A stretch of 64,000 nt of DNA from Planobispora rosea (GCF_014648175.1 NZ_BMQP01000011.1:124001-188000); one strand, 5' to 3'. Positions 7,912 through 17,317 are shown, counted from the stretch's first letter. Notes: generated by a model from the sequence alone, not told the origin. Translations and numbers: made by a program.

Positions 7912-10251
7912 TCAGCGGCCGGAGATCTCGTCCACGGCCGCGCGCACGTCGGCACCGGTGATGGTGGTCAGCTCGGCCGCGCTGGCGGGGCCGCCCAGGG
8001 CGGCCAGCCGCACGTCGCGGCGCATCGCGGCGCGCTCGAACAGGGACCGGGCGAAACGGCCGTTGCCCAGGCCGTCGATCAGGCCGTTCTCGCACACCCA
8101 GGTGAAGACCTCGGCCAGGTTCTGCCGGGCCTCGTCGTCGAACCGGTCGCCCGCCCCCTCGGCGAGCAACCCGGCGATCTCGGCCAGCTCGTCCGGGGCG
8201 TAGGAGGGGAACCGCACGCGCTGGTTGAACCGGCTGGCCAGGCCCGGGTTGGTGGTCAGGAAGGAGGTCATCTCACGCTCGTATCCCGCCAGGACGATCA
8301 CCAGCCGGTCGCGGTCGTCCTCGGCCCGCTTGAGCAGGGTCTGCACGGCCTCGGAACCGAAGGCGTCGCCCCCGGCGTAGCCGCTGTTGACCAGGCTGTA
8401 GGCCTCGTCGATGAACAGCACCCCGCCCAGCGCCCGGTCGACCAGCTCGTTCGTCTTGATCGCGGTGGCGCCCAGGTGCTGGCCGACCAGGTCGGCGCGC
8501 TGGGCCTCCACCACGTCGGGCCGGGCGAGCAGGCCCAGGGCCGCGAAGATGCGGCCGAGGATGCGGGCCACGGTGGTCTTGCCGGTGCCGGGCGGGCCGG
8601 TGAAGACGAAGTGCCGCATCTGCGGCGGGGTGGGCAGGCCGCGCTCCTGGCGCATCCTGGCCACCCGCAGCTGGGCGGTGATCGCGTGGACCTGCTGCTT
8701 GACCGGTTCCAGACCGGCCATCCGGTCCAGGTCGGCCAGGGCCTCCTCCAGGGTCGGCGTGGCCTGGTAACCGCGGTAACGGGCGGTGAGCTCGTCGAAG
8801 GCCTTGGCGACGTCCGGCCCGGTGGTGGTCACCAGGTCCTCGGTGGTGGGCGAGCCGCCCGCGCCGACCACCCGGACGTCGCGGGCCTGCGCCGCGGCCT
8901 CCACCAGGCTGCGGACGAACCGGGCGTTGCCCAGCTCGTCGACGAGTCCGCGGCGGTGCACGTCGGCGAAGCGGGCCAGCAGGGCGGGCCTGGCGTCCTC
9001 GGCCATCCGGTCGCCCCGGCGCCGCTGCAGCAGCCCGGTGATCTGGACCAGCTCGTCGGGGGTGTAGCCGGGGAACCGGACCCGGGTGGCGAACCTGCTG
9101 GACAGGCCGGGGTTGGAGGCGAGGAAGGAGGTCATCTCCTTCTCGTAACCGGCCAGGATGACGATCAGCCGGTCGCGGTCGTCCTCGGCCCGCTTGAGCA
9201 GGGTCTGCACGGCCTCCGCGCCGAAGCGGTCGGGCTGCCCGTCACCGGAGTTGATCAGGCTGTAGGCCTCGTCGATGAAGAGCACCCCGCCCAGCGCCCG
9301 GTCGATCAGCTCGTTCGTCTTGATCGCGGTGGCCCCGAGGAACTCCCCGACGAGGTCGGCGCGCTGGGCCTCCACCACGTAGGGCGTCTCCAGCAGGCCG
9401 AAGGCATAGAAGATCTTCGCGACGGTCCGGGCGACACTGGTCTTGCCGGTGCCGGGCGGGCCGACGAACACGAAGTGTCGCATCGGCGGCTCGGTGGCGT
9501 AGCCCGCCTCCCGGCGCAAGCGGGACGCCTCGATCGAGGCCGCGATGGAGCGCACCTGCTCCTTCACCGGGTCCAGGCCGATCATGGCGTCGAGCTCGCC
9601 GAGCGCCTCCTCCACCGAGATCGGCGGCGGCGCGGACCCGCCGCCGTGGCCCTGGACCTGCGGCCCGCCCTCCTGGACCCGGATCCTCACCGGCTGGTCG
9701 TGCTCGGAGACCAGACCCCGGACCCGGCGGGCCGCGATGAAGCGGTGGACCAGGACGGCGGCGGCCACCCCGCAGGCGGCCCACGGACCGGCGGCGGGTG
9801 CGATGAAGAACAGCGCGAAGGCGGCCACGGCGGCGGGGACCAGCGCCATCAGGGTGGTCAGCCACGGCGGGACCCAGCGGATGAGGTGGGCGATCCCGGC
9901 CACGGCCACGCCCAGGACCAGCAGGAGCGCGGGGGCGGGCGACCGCGGGCCGTACAGGCCCATGAAGAAGCCCAGGACGAGCATCCACCCGGCCAGGACC
10001 AGCACGGTGGCGCCGGCGCGGGGGAAGCGCAGGGTCAGCGCCGTGAAGCCGAGCAGCGCGATCGTGACGAGGGCGGTGGTGAACAGGGACCAGCCCAGGA
10101 TCGCGGCCGAGGTCATCGCGGCGAGGAAGGCCACGACGTGGAGCAGCCTCCGCCCGGCGGGGGGAAGCCGGAAGTAGCGCGCCCGCACCTGTTCGAACAG
10201 ATCCCGTGCCGCCGTCCGCCCGGCCGGCCTGGCCCTGTCGGAGTCCCGCAT
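7912..10251 (-). CDS. membrane-anchored tandem AAA+ ATPase (CbxX/CfqX, EccA-like domains)
   Basis: The protein is about 779 aa from ATG 10251, just after a GGGGAGG site; the frame is open further upstream but without protein-like sequence. Residues about 35-165 carry several hydrophobic helices (e.g. FLAAMTSAAILGWSLFTTALVTIALLG, split in the sequence), so the N-terminus is membrane-embedded. Two CbxX/CfqX-type AAA+ domains follow, each with GPPGTGKT (near 265 and 555), a Walker B LFIDEAYSL(I/V)NSG and the sensor motif (NPGL(S/A)SRF). The family includes the type VII secretion ATPase EccA and the sporulation protein SpoVK. EccA has TPRs rather than membrane helices at the N-terminus, and no ESX genes are near, so a chaperone-like remodelling role is all I would claim. 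Confidence 0.85.
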   Translation of the reverse strand: MRDSDRARPAGRTAARDLFEQVRARYFRLPPAGRRLLHVVAFLAAMTSAAILGWSLFTTALVTIALLGFTALTLRFPRAGATVLVLAGWMLVLGFFMGLYGPRSPAPALLLVLGVAVAGIAHLIRWVPPWLTTLMALVPAAVAAFALFFIAPAAGPWAACGVAAAVLVHRFIAARRVRGLVSEHDQPVRIRVQEGGPQVQGHGGGSAPPPISVEEALGELDAMIGLDPVKEQVRSIAASIEASRLRREAGYATEPPMRHFVFVGPPGTGKTSVARTVAKIFYAFGLLETPYVVEAQRADLVGEFLGATAIKTNELIDRALGGVLFIDEAYSLINSGDGQPDRFGAEAVQTLLKRAEDDRDRLIVILAGYEKEMTSFLASNPGLSSRFATRVRFPGYTPDELVQITGLLQRRRGDRMAEDARPALLARFADVHRRGLVDELGNARFVRSLVEAAAQARDVRVVGAGGSPTTEDLVTTTGPDVAKAFDELTARYRGYQATPTLEEALADLDRMAGLEPVKQQVHAITAQLRVARMRQERGLPTPPQMRHFVFTGPPGTGKTTVARILGRIFAALGLLARPDVVEAQRADLVGQHLGATAIKTNELVDRALGGVLFIDEAYSLVNSGYAGGDAFGSEAVQTLLKRAEDDRDRLVIVLAGYEREMTSFLTTNPGLASRFNQRVRFPSYAPDELAEIAGLLAEGAGDRFDDEARQNLAEVFTWVCENGLIDGLGNGRFARSLFERAAMRRDVRLAALGGPASAAELTTITGADVRAAVDEISGR

Positions 10252-10413
10252 CACGCCTCCCCGGTCGCCCCCGGTTATACCGCACCCGGCGGGAGTTTGG
10301 GCGTGCCTCGGAACGACGCCACGCCGCCGTGCCGGCACAATCCGATAAACGGACGAGTACGGACGATCCACACGATGAGGAACTGTCACTCCCAGGCAAG
10401 TACGCGGCGGACG

Positions 10414-12666
10414 TCAGCGCACGGGTCTGCCGTCCCGGGGACGGAGCCGACCCTGGTGGCGCCCGGGATAGTCACCGACCACGACGTGCTTGGGAGTGAC
10501 CCGGAGCACCTCGGCCTCGGCGTCTGCGATCGCGACGCCGCGTACCTCGGCCCAGAAACGGCGATCCAGCGGGTCGGCGACGAACACCGCCACCCTCGGG
10601 TCCCGCTCGGCCGCCTCCCACGCGTCGTCGGCGGCGATCAGGCGGAGCTCACCGCCCGGGCCGACCGACCCGACCGAGCCCACGGCCAGCGCCCTCGGTC
10701 CCGTCGGGTCGGCGTAGGCGAGCACCACCCCCCGCCCGTCGGCGAAGGCCCGGCGCACCGCGCCGCTGAGTCCCACCGGCGGGCGGGCGTCACCGGGCAG
10801 GCGCCGTCCGCAGCCCTCGCACATGATCAATGAGGACCGTCCCGGCCCGGGCGTGCCCTGCCACCACGCCCGGGCCGCCCTGATGACGTAGGCGGCCACC
10901 ACCGTCACCAGGACCCCGACCCCCACCTGCCACGCCCGGCGGTCGAGGGGATCGGGGAGTCCGAGAACCCGTACGGCCGCCGCCGCGGCGAACAGGAGCG
11001 ACGTGGTGACGAGCAGGGCCAGCACCCCGGCCAGCCACCGGTCGCGGGCGAGCACCGCGCGCAGGCGGAAGGCCCGCCCGGCCCGGCGGTACGACCAGCC
11101 GAGCGCGGCCGGGACGGTCACGGCCGCGAGCGCCCAGCGCGGGTCGTCCAGGAGCCGGGCCGCCGCCGCGGTCAGCACCAGCGCCGACCAGGCCCGGACC
11201 GCCACGAGCCAGAGCGTCACGTCGATGTCGCGCCCGGCCGTGCGGTCCTCGTCGGCCGCGGTGAACTCGGCCAGCGCCCTGACCGGCCGCCCCCGCCACG
11301 CCTCGGCCAGGGTGCGCAGGACGGGGAGGGCGGCTCCGTTGAGGAGCACCAGGAGCGCGGGACCCGCCCACACGTTGCCCGGCAGCGTCCCCGCCAGGAC
11401 CGCGAGGCCCGCCAGATCCACCGGGGACGCCGGGGTCACCGGGGTCGCGGTCTCCACCGCCGCCGCGAACTGCTGCGCGGCGCGGGGCAGGGTGGCCAGC
11501 GCCGCCCCGTAGGCGGCGACCGTCACCAGGGTGATCACCATGCCGAGGGCGAGCCACGGGTCACGGACGAGCATGCCGGGGACGTACGGCCAGAGCCTGA
11601 CCCGCCGGGCCCGCCGAAGAGTGATCACCAGGACGACGGCGAGCACCGCCGCCCCGCCGCCCCTGGCGGCGGCCACCGGATCGGGTCCGGCGGCCGCCGC
11701 TCCCCCCGCACCGGCCGCGGCCACCAGGGCCGGGCCGAAGGCCGCCGCGGCGACCGCCAGGAGCGCCACCGCGAGCAGGACCCGGACCTGCCGGGACCAC
11801 ACCTCCAGGGCGCGCCGGGCCCGGCCGGTCTCCCGGGGGTCCACCGGCCAGGCGGGGTCGTGGTGCCTGCGGGGCCGTTCCCAGCGCAGCATCGCCAGGC
11901 CGAGGTTGATCCGCGCGCCGGGATGGTCGTCCAGGCGGCGCAGCGCGTGCCGGTAGGCGGTCCGGGCCTGGGCGTAGTCCCCGCGCAGAAGTGACAGGTC
12001 TCCCACGAGCACGTGCGGGTCGGGCTCCTCGGGGGCGTAACGGGCGGCCCGGGCCGCCTGGACCCGCGACTCCTTCCACCGCCCCGGAATCCGGCGCAGG
12101 GCCGCTCCCAGGCGCAGCCGCGCGCTCCAGGAGCCCGGTGCCAGCCGTACGGCCTCCTCCGCGGCGGCCACGGCCTCCGCGTCCCGGCCCAGCCGCTCGA
12201 ACGCCAGGCTGGCCAGGCGGTATCCCCATTCGGCCCCGGCCCCGGCCCGGGGGTCGAGCTCCACCGCCCGGCGGGCCGCCTCCAGCGCGGCCTCCGGTTC
12301 GCCGCGGCCGAGGCGGGCCGCCGCCACGGCGCACCATTCCCGGGGGTCCCCGGGATCTCCCGGGTCCCCGAGGCCGCCGAGCTTCCCGGGGTCCTCGGAG
12401 CCGCCGGAATCCGGCGGGAGCGGCCCGGGATCACGACTCCCGGGCCCCTCGTGCCCGCCGGAGCCCGTGTGTCCGCCGGAGCCCTCGTGCCCGTCGGAAC
12501 CATCCTGCCCCTCGGAGCCCTGGTGCCCATCGGAACCATCCGGACCATCGGAGCCGCTCACCATCGCGGCTCGCGAACCTCGCGCCTGTCGATCATCGGG
12601 AACCCACGAACCTCGCACACCCTCACCACGACGGCTCACCCTCGCGCCGACTCCCACGACCGCCAT
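10414..12666 (-). CDS. TPR, multi-pass membrane and split-barrel fusion protein, function unknown
   Basis: This is a 750-residue protein from ATG 12666; the true start may be a later in-frame GTG/ATG, since no good ribosome site is seen. Residues about 35-85 form a collagen-like Gly/Ser/Asp/His tract (repeats of the GSDGHEGSGGH type). Residues about 105-260 carry tetratricopeptide repeats (e.g. PEAALEAARRAVELDPRAGAG). Then come about eight hydrophobic helices (roughly 290-600). The final 100 residues resemble a pyridoxamine-phosphate-oxidase-like split barrel (RVAVFVADPLDRRFWAEVRGVA...HVVVGDYPG). TPRs suggest protein partners. The split barrel may bind flavin or F420 or only be structural. 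I do not recognise the full architecture. Confidence 0.7.
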   Translation of the reverse strand: MAVVGVGARVSRRGEGVRGSWVPDDRQARGSRAAMVSGSDGPDGSDGHQGSEGQDGSDGHEGSGGHTGSGGHEGPGSRDPGPLPPDSGGSEDPGKLGGLGDPGDPGDPREWCAVAAARLGRGEPEAALEAARRAVELDPRAGAGAEWGYRLASLAFERLGRDAEAVAAAEEAVRLAPGSWSARLRLGAALRRIPGRWKESRVQAARAARYAPEEPDPHVLVGDLSLLRGDYAQARTAYRHALRRLDDHPGARINLGLAMLRWERPRRHHDPAWPVDPRETGRARRALEVWSRQVRVLLAVALLAVAAAAFGPALVAAAGAGGAAAAGPDPVAAARGGGAAVLAVVLVITLRRARRVRLWPYVPGMLVRDPWLALGMVITLVTVAAYGAALATLPRAAQQFAAAVETATPVTPASPVDLAGLAVLAGTLPGNVWAGPALLVLLNGAALPVLRTLAEAWRGRPVRALAEFTAADEDRTAGRDIDVTLWLVAVRAWSALVLTAAAARLLDDPRWALAAVTVPAALGWSYRRAGRAFRLRAVLARDRWLAGVLALLVTTSLLFAAAAAVRVLGLPDPLDRRAWQVGVGVLVTVVAAYVIRAARAWWQGTPGPGRSSLIMCEGCGRRLPGDARPPVGLSGAVRRAFADGRGVVLAYADPTGPRALAVGSVGSVGPGGELRLIAADDAWEAAERDPRVAVFVADPLDRRFWAEVRGVAIADAEAEVLRVTPKHVVVGDYPGRHQGRLRPRDGRPVR

Positions 12667-12715
12667 GGTCGGTGCGGCTTCCCCGTTTGCCTAGATCCTC
12701 GCTACAGGGCTCTAT

Positions 12716-12727
12716 CTCTCTAGAGAG
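12716..12727. promoter_or_regulatory. 12-bp perfect palindrome CTCTCTAGAGAG
   Basis: A perfect palindrome lies in the 187-bp gap between the divergent TPR membrane gene (start 12666) and the MFS exporter (start 12854). It sits in a locally AT-richer stretch and could be an operator for either gene. No regulator gene is adjacent. Confidence 0.3.
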
Positions 12728-12853
12728 GTCACGGTTCCGGGCCCCGGATGCGCGTATCGCCCCGGAATCGATCTGCCGATACGTCCTCATCCCGTGCGGA
12801 AGTTGCCCTAAGCTGCCACGCATGCTCAACCCAGGCCGGTATCCCCTCAGCCG

Positions 12854-14500
12854 ATGACCGCAGTGGAGGTCGCCGTCCGCGCCACGCACGCGGAGACCGG
12901 CCGGCGCTCGTCCAGGACCGGCCGCTGGTCGGTCCTCGTCCTGCTGTGCCTCAGCCTCCTGCTGATCACGGTGGACGCCACCGTCCTGCACATCGCCGTC
13001 CCGGCGCTGACCGCGGCGCTCGAACCGAGCGCGGTGCAGCTGTTGTGGATCATCGATGTCTACTCCCTGGTGGTCGCCCCGCTGCTGCTGACCTTCGGGA
13101 CACTGGGCGACCGCTTCGGGCGCAAGCGGCTGGTGCTGATCGGATACCTGGTGTTCGGGGTCTCCTCGGCCGCGGCGGCGCTCGCGACCACCCCCCTCGC
13201 CCTCATCGCGGCGCGGGCGCTCCTCGGGGTCGGCGGCGCGATGATCATGCCTGCCACGCTCTCCATCATCCGGCAGGTCTTCACCGACCGGCGGGAGCGG
13301 GCGATCGCGCTGGGCGTGTGGAGCGCGGTCGCGGCGGCCGGCGCCGCGACCGGGCCGCTGATCGGCGGCCTGCTCGTCGAGCGCTTCTACTGGGGCACCG
13401 TCTTCCTGATCAACGTGCCGATCCTGCTGGCGCTGCTGCCGGCCGCGGCGCGGCTCCTCCCGGAGTCCCGCCCGCGCCCCGGGCAGCCCTGGGACGCGAC
13501 CAGCGCGCTGCTGTCGGTCCTCGGCATCCTCGCCCTGGCCTTCGGTGTGAAAGAGACGGGCGCGGGCCGTCCCGGAGGGGTCGTCGCGCTCCTGGGCGGC
13601 CTGGCGCTGCTGGCCTGGTTCACGCGCAGGCAGCGGCGGCTCGCCTGCCCGCTGCTGGACCTGGACCTGTTCCGGCGGCGGACGTTCACCGTCGGGGTGG
13701 TCGCGGTGCTGCTGACCGTCTTCGCCCTGGTCGGCCTCCAGCTGATGCTCGCCCAGTATCTGCAGCTCGTGCTCGGCGACAGCCCGCCCGGCGCCGCCGT
13801 CCGCATGCTCCCGCTGATGGTGGCCTCGGTCGCCGGCGGCCTGGCGGGCGCGCACCTGCTGAGCCGGTTCGGGCTGCGCGCGACGATGGGCGGCGGGCTG
13901 GCGCTGACCGCGCTCTCCCTGGCGCCCACGCTCACCTGGGGCACCGAGCGGCACTCCGTGGGGCTGGCGGCCTGCTTCGTCGGCATCGGTTTCGGCATCC
14001 AGGTCGCGCTGCTGGCCGCCTCCGACACGATCATGTCGTCGACCTCCGAGGACCGGGCGGGCGGGGCCGCCGCGGTCGAGGAGACCGCCTACGAGCTCGG
14101 CGCCGGGCTCGGCGTCGCGGTGCTCGGCACGATCACCACCGCCGTGTACGCCCGCTCGCTGCCGCCCGTCGCGGGCGTCGCGGCCGAGCCGATGGCCCAG
14201 GCCCGCCAGTCGCTCGCCGCCGCCGCCCACGTGGCCGGGGAGATCGGCGGCGCTCCCGGGGCCGCGCTGCTGACCCAGGCCCGGACCGCGTTCGTGGCCG
14301 GGCTGCACTCCACGATCGCGGTGAGCGTGCTGCTGCTGGGCGCCACCGCCGCCGTGGTGTTCATGGTGCCCCGCGGGCGCCGGAAGGCCGGGCCGGTCCC
14401 TGTCGGCTGCGCCCCCGCCGGATCCCTCCCCGCCGGTCCACCGCCGTACGGACGGGATCACTCCATTTCACTCGCCGCGATTCAGACCAATCCGGAATAA
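12854..14500 (+). CDS. MFS drug-type exporter, DHA2 (14-TMS) family
   Basis: This is a 548-residue polytopic transporter. Motif A of the major facilitator superfamily is present between helices 2 and 3 (GDRFGRKRLVLIGYLVFG, about 95-112). Helix 5 shows the antiporter-type sequence GAATGPLIGGLLVERFYWGTVFLINVP, typical of EmrB/QacA 14-helix drug:H+ antiporters. The helix-1 motif LITVDATVLHIAVPAL is the DHA2 signature. The start at ATG 12854 gives a short hydrophilic N-terminus. The C-terminal 35 residues are Pro/Gly-rich and extra-family. It likely exports a hydrophobic or cationic compound in exchange for protons; the substrate cannot be told. No linked TetR gene is adjacent, although a palindrome lies upstream. 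Confidence 0.9.
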   Translation: MTAVEVAVRATHAETGRRSSRTGRWSVLVLLCLSLLLITVDATVLHIAVPALTAALEPSAVQLLWIIDVYSLVVAPLLLTFGTLGDRFGRKRLVLIGYLVFGVSSAAAALATTPLALIAARALLGVGGAMIMPATLSIIRQVFTDRRERAIALGVWSAVAAAGAATGPLIGGLLVERFYWGTVFLINVPILLALLPAAARLLPESRPRPGQPWDATSALLSVLGILALAFGVKETGAGRPGGVVALLGGLALLAWFTRRQRRLACPLLDLDLFRRRTFTVGVVAVLLTVFALVGLQLMLAQYLQLVLGDSPPGAAVRMLPLMVASVAGGLAGAHLLSRFGLRATMGGGLALTALSLAPTLTWGTERHSVGLAACFVGIGFGIQVALLAASDTIMSSTSEDRAGGAAAVEETAYELGAGLGVAVLGTITTAVYARSLPPVAGVAAEPMAQARQSLAAAAHVAGEIGGAPGAALLTQARTAFVAGLHSTIAVSVLLLGATAAVVFMVPRGRRKAGPVPVGCAPAGSLPAGPPPYGRDHSISLAAIQTNPE

Positions 14501-14567
14501 CAGATTTGGTCGGGCCCTCTCCACTTTCTATGGGCAAGGGCGGCTAATCCGACCAGAATGAGGAGCC

Positions 14568-15308
14568 GTGCGACAATCCCTCCGCGATCTCGCCGCGCTG
14601 GCCGCCAGGCTGGGAGTCGGTGGGATCTTCTTCGCCAACGGCTGGACCAAGCTGAGGGCGGGCCTGGACGCGACCGAGGTCCAGTTCGCCGCGCTGGGCG
14701 CGCCCCTGCCCGAGCTCTGGTCCCCCGCCACGATGCTGATAGAGCTCATCGGCGGAACCCTGCTCGTCGCCGGGCTCGCCGTACCCGCCTGCGGGCTGCT
14801 GCTGTTCGTCGAGGCCCTGGCGGTGTTCATCGTCGCCAGCGGCGATCGCGGCCTGCCGCTGACCGGCGGCGAGGTCAGCCTGATCGTGGCGCTCGGCGCC
14901 GCCTCGATCATGCTGGCGGTCAACGGGGCCGGGCGGCTCTCGGTCGATCACATGGTGGTGATCAAGCGGCGCGAGGCCGAGGCGGCCGAGGACTTCGCCG
15001 CCGACTCCGAGGCCGACGACGTCCTCGCCTCGCTGCGCGAGCCGGAGGCGATCACTCCCGCCCCCGAGGAACCGGGCCACCCCTCCGCCGAACCGGAGAG
15101 GGAGAGCGCGCCGGCTCCCGGCAAGCGCGTCACCCCCGGGAGCGCGGCGCCGGAGAACAGCGAGGACCCGGAGCGCGACACCGACACCGCCGAGTACCCC
15201 GCGCCCCGTCCCCGCCCCCGGCGTCGCAGCGGCACCGAGCAACCCGCTCCCGGCAAGCGCGGTGACACCCTGGTCGCCAGGGGCAAGGACGTTCCGGCGG
15301 ACGACTGA
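14568..15308 (+). CDS. DoxX-family membrane protein with long charged tail
   Basis: The GTG start at 14568 follows GAGGAGCC. Residues 1-135 form the four-helix DoxX/DoxD-type bundle, with the usual RLGVGGIFFANGWTKL start, an LIELIGGTLLVAGL helix and a short ASGDRGLPLTGGE loop. In mycobacteria, DoxX works with a superoxide dismutase and a thiosulfate sulfurtransferase in a membrane oxidoreductase complex; most family members are uncharacterised. From about 140 to 246 the protein is a hydrophilic tail rich in Glu, Pro and Arg, probably disordered and cytoplasmic. The gene begins 67 nt after the MFS stop and could share its transcript. Confidence 0.85.
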   Translation: MRQSLRDLAALAARLGVGGIFFANGWTKLRAGLDATEVQFAALGAPLPELWSPATMLIELIGGTLLVAGLAVPACGLLLFVEALAVFIVASGDRGLPLTGGEVSLIVALGAASIMLAVNGAGRLSVDHMVVIKRREAEAAEDFAADSEADDVLASLREPEAITPAPEEPGHPSAEPERESAPAPGKRVTPGSAAPENSEDPERDTDTAEYPAPRPRPRRRSGTEQPAPGKRGDTLVARGKDVPADD

Positions 15309-15345
15309 GTCACGCCGGGCCCCCGGGTCACTGCCGGGCCGCCGT

Positions 15346-15391
15346 GCGGTGCCGTACGGGCAGACCGCGCGGTGCCGTACGGACAGACCGC
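15346..15391. repeat. two tandem 23-bp repeats
   Basis: The unit begins GCGGTGCCGTACGG and ends CAGACCGC. It occurs at 15346-15368 and 15369-15391 with one mismatch. It lies in the gap between the DoxX and LtrA genes, about 60 bp upstream of the LtrA start. It may be chance expansion or a binding site. Confidence 0.5.
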
Positions 15392-15448
15392 GCGATGATC
15401 GTTCACGCATAGCGAAGCCAGGGCGCAATCCCCCGCGTCCGGGACACA

Positions 15449-16606
15449 ATGGGCGGCATGCGCCTCCCTGGCTGGTTCGCCGAGCGGGCCGAACCCGCGC
15501 CCCCCGAGACCGAACTGAGCGTCTCCACGCTTGAGCTCTTCTTCGACCTGGTCTTCGTCTTCACCGTCACCCAGCTCACCCTGGTGGTCGTCACCGGCAT
15601 CGAGGAGGGCTCCCCCGTCACGGGCGCCCTGAAGGCGCTGCTGGTGTTCGGGGTCATCTGGTGGATGTACGCGGGCTACGCCTGGCTGACCAACGCCATC
15701 CCCCCGGTACGGCCCGCCCGGCGGGTGCTGATCCTGCTGGGCATGGCCGGGTTCCTGATCGTGGCGCTGGCGATCCCCTCGGCCTTCAACGGTGGCGGCG
15801 TCGCCTTCGTGGTCGGCTACCTGCTGCTGATCCTGGTCCACGCGGGACTGTACCTCCAGGCGACCGCCGCCATGTCCCGGGTGATCCCGTTCAACCTCGG
15901 CGGAGCCGCGCTGATCGGCGTGGCGAGCCTGTTCGACGGCCCCTACGCCTACCTGCTCTGGGGCGCGGCGGTCCTCCTGCTCTGGGGCAGCCCGTACTTC
16001 ATCGGCCAGAAGGGCTTCGACCTCAAGGCCGGGCACATCGTCGAGCGGCACGGGCTGCTGGTGATCGTGGTGCTCGGCGAGTCGATCGTGGCGCTCGGGA
16101 TCGGCGCCAAAGACCTGCCGGTCGGCTTCGCCCTGGGCCTGACGGCGGTGCTGGGCCTGGCACTGGCCGCGAGCCTGTGGTGGATCTACTTCGGTGGCGA
16201 CGACGAGGTGCACGCCGAGCACGCCCTGGCCGTGGCCGAGCCGGTACGGCGCACACGGCTGATCCTCGGCGCCTACTTCTACGCTCACATCCCGATGATG
16301 CTCGGCGTCGTCGCGGTCGCCGCCGGAGCCAAGAAGGCGATCGCCCACCCGGTGGACCCGCTGAAGCTCAGCGCCGCCGTGGCGCTCGCCGCGGGTGTCG
16401 CCCTGTTCCTGGCGGGCAACGCCTGGTTCCGTCGGGTGCTCGGCATCGCGGGCAACCGGCTGCGCGTCGCGGGGGCGCTGGCCGCGCCGGTGACCGTCCT
16501 GCCCGGGCTCTGGTCCGCCCTGGCCCAGCTCGCCGTGCTGGTGGTCCTGGTGACCGCGGTGATCATCCTCGAGTACCGGACGGGCCCGGCCCGTTCCGCC
16601 GTCTGA
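15449..16606 (+). CDS. low temperature requirement protein A (LtrA) family membrane protein
   Basis: This is a 385-residue polytopic membrane protein. The N-terminal motif ELSVSTLELFFDLVFVFTVTQLT is diagnostic for LtrA, and the conserved segments VIVVLGESIVALGIGA and LWWIYFGGDDE follow at the usual places. About ten hydrophobic helices are visible. LtrA was named from a Listeria cold-growth phenotype, but its biochemical function is unknown. ATG 15449 or ATG 15458 could be the start; both give nearly the same protein and ribosome sites are weak. The neighbours are unrelated. Confidence 0.9.
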   Translation: MGGMRLPGWFAERAEPAPPETELSVSTLELFFDLVFVFTVTQLTLVVVTGIEEGSPVTGALKALLVFGVIWWMYAGYAWLTNAIPPVRPARRVLILLGMAGFLIVALAIPSAFNGGGVAFVVGYLLLILVHAGLYLQATAAMSRVIPFNLGGAALIGVASLFDGPYAYLLWGAAVLLLWGSPYFIGQKGFDLKAGHIVERHGLLVIVVLGESIVALGIGAKDLPVGFALGLTAVLGLALAASLWWIYFGGDDEVHAEHALAVAEPVRRTRLILGAYFYAHIPMMLGVVAVAAGAKKAIAHPVDPLKLSAAVALAAGVALFLAGNAWFRRVLGIAGNRLRVAGALAAPVTVLPGLWSALAQLAVLVVLVTAVIILEYRTGPARSAV

Positions 16607-16636
16607 GCCGTACGGCCGGGCCCGTTCGGGCGGCGC

Positions 16637-17023
16637 TCAGCCGCCGCTGCCGTACGGACGGGTGATGATCTCCAGGTTGTGCCGGTCGGGATCCTCGAAG
16701 TACAGGCCGCGTCCACCGTCGTTGCGGTTGATCCGGCCCTCCTGCCGGTGGCCGGGGTCGGCGTAGTAGGTGATCCCGGCCTCCCTGATCCGCGCGAAGA
16801 TCTCGTCGAACTCCTCCTCGGTCACCAGGAAGGCGTAGTGCTGGGAGGTGATCGGGCCGTCACCGGCGTCCATGAAGTCGAGGGTGACGCCGTTGCCCGT
16901 CTGGACCGGGAGGAACGGCCCGTACGGCGGGCCGACCTCCAGCCCCAGGACGGTGGCCATGAAGTCGGCGGACGCCTTCTTGTCACGGGCCATGACGATG
17001 GTGTGGTTCAACTCGACCGGCAT
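16637..17023 (-). CDS. VOC family (glyoxalase/bleomycin-resistance fold) protein
   Basis: A 128-residue vicinal-oxygen-chelate protein with a strong GGAGGAGGT site before ATG 17023. The N-terminal strand LNHTIVMARDKKASADFMATVLGLEVG and the C-terminal GGRGLYFEDPDRHNLEIITRPY are the two halves of the fold. Likely metal ligands are His8 and Glu119 (HNLEI), with a possible third near SQHYAF, so a metal-dependent dioxygenase, lyase or binding function is possible. The substrate cannot be inferred. It is transcribed convergently with ltrA and stands alone. Confidence 0.88.
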   Translation of the reverse strand: MPVELNHTIVMARDKKASADFMATVLGLEVGPPYGPFLPVQTGNGVTLDFMDAGDGPITSQHYAFLVTEEEFDEIFARIREAGITYYADPGHRQEGRINRNDGGRGLYFEDPDRHNLEIITRPYGSGG

Positions 17024-17279
17024 GACGACCTCCTCCGGGTGAACATCGTGATCTTACGCCCCCGTCCCAGTATGGGAACCGTTCGCCCCAGAGGACAGCG
17101 GCCGCGGGAAAGAGGGCCCCACATCCCATAAGTCCAGAAATGTCGGACTGGGGAGCTACGGTGAAGAGGTAGGGGAAGCAGCGGACCCTCTATCAGGCAC
17201 AGGACATCGCCCCAGGTCAGAGGCGGACACCCGGCACATGACATCACTACACGTAAAAATACGGATTCCCTGAGTTACC

Positions 17280-17317
17280 AAACCTATTGAACCGGGACAC
17301 GACACCCCGGTAGGTTT
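17280..17317 (+). promoter_or_regulatory. bulged hairpin upstream of two small ORFs
   Basis: Arms AAACCT (17280-17285) and AGGTTT (17312-17317) enclose a second pair, ACCGGG (17291-17296) and CCCGGT (17306-17311). The result is a 12-bp stem with a 5-nt bulge and a 9-nt loop. There is no U-tract, so it is not a classical terminator. It lies about 100 nt upstream of the small ORF at 17415, in an unusually long 391-bp gap, and may be a leader structure or operator. Confidence 0.4.

Noticed and set aside
6883..10833. A 1316-codon open frame on the plus strand
   Set aside because: It is antisense to the AlkZ-like and AAA+ genes, whose motifs are clear. Its translation is low-complexity Gly/Val/Gln/Asp/His sequence typical of a shadow frame in GC-rich DNA.
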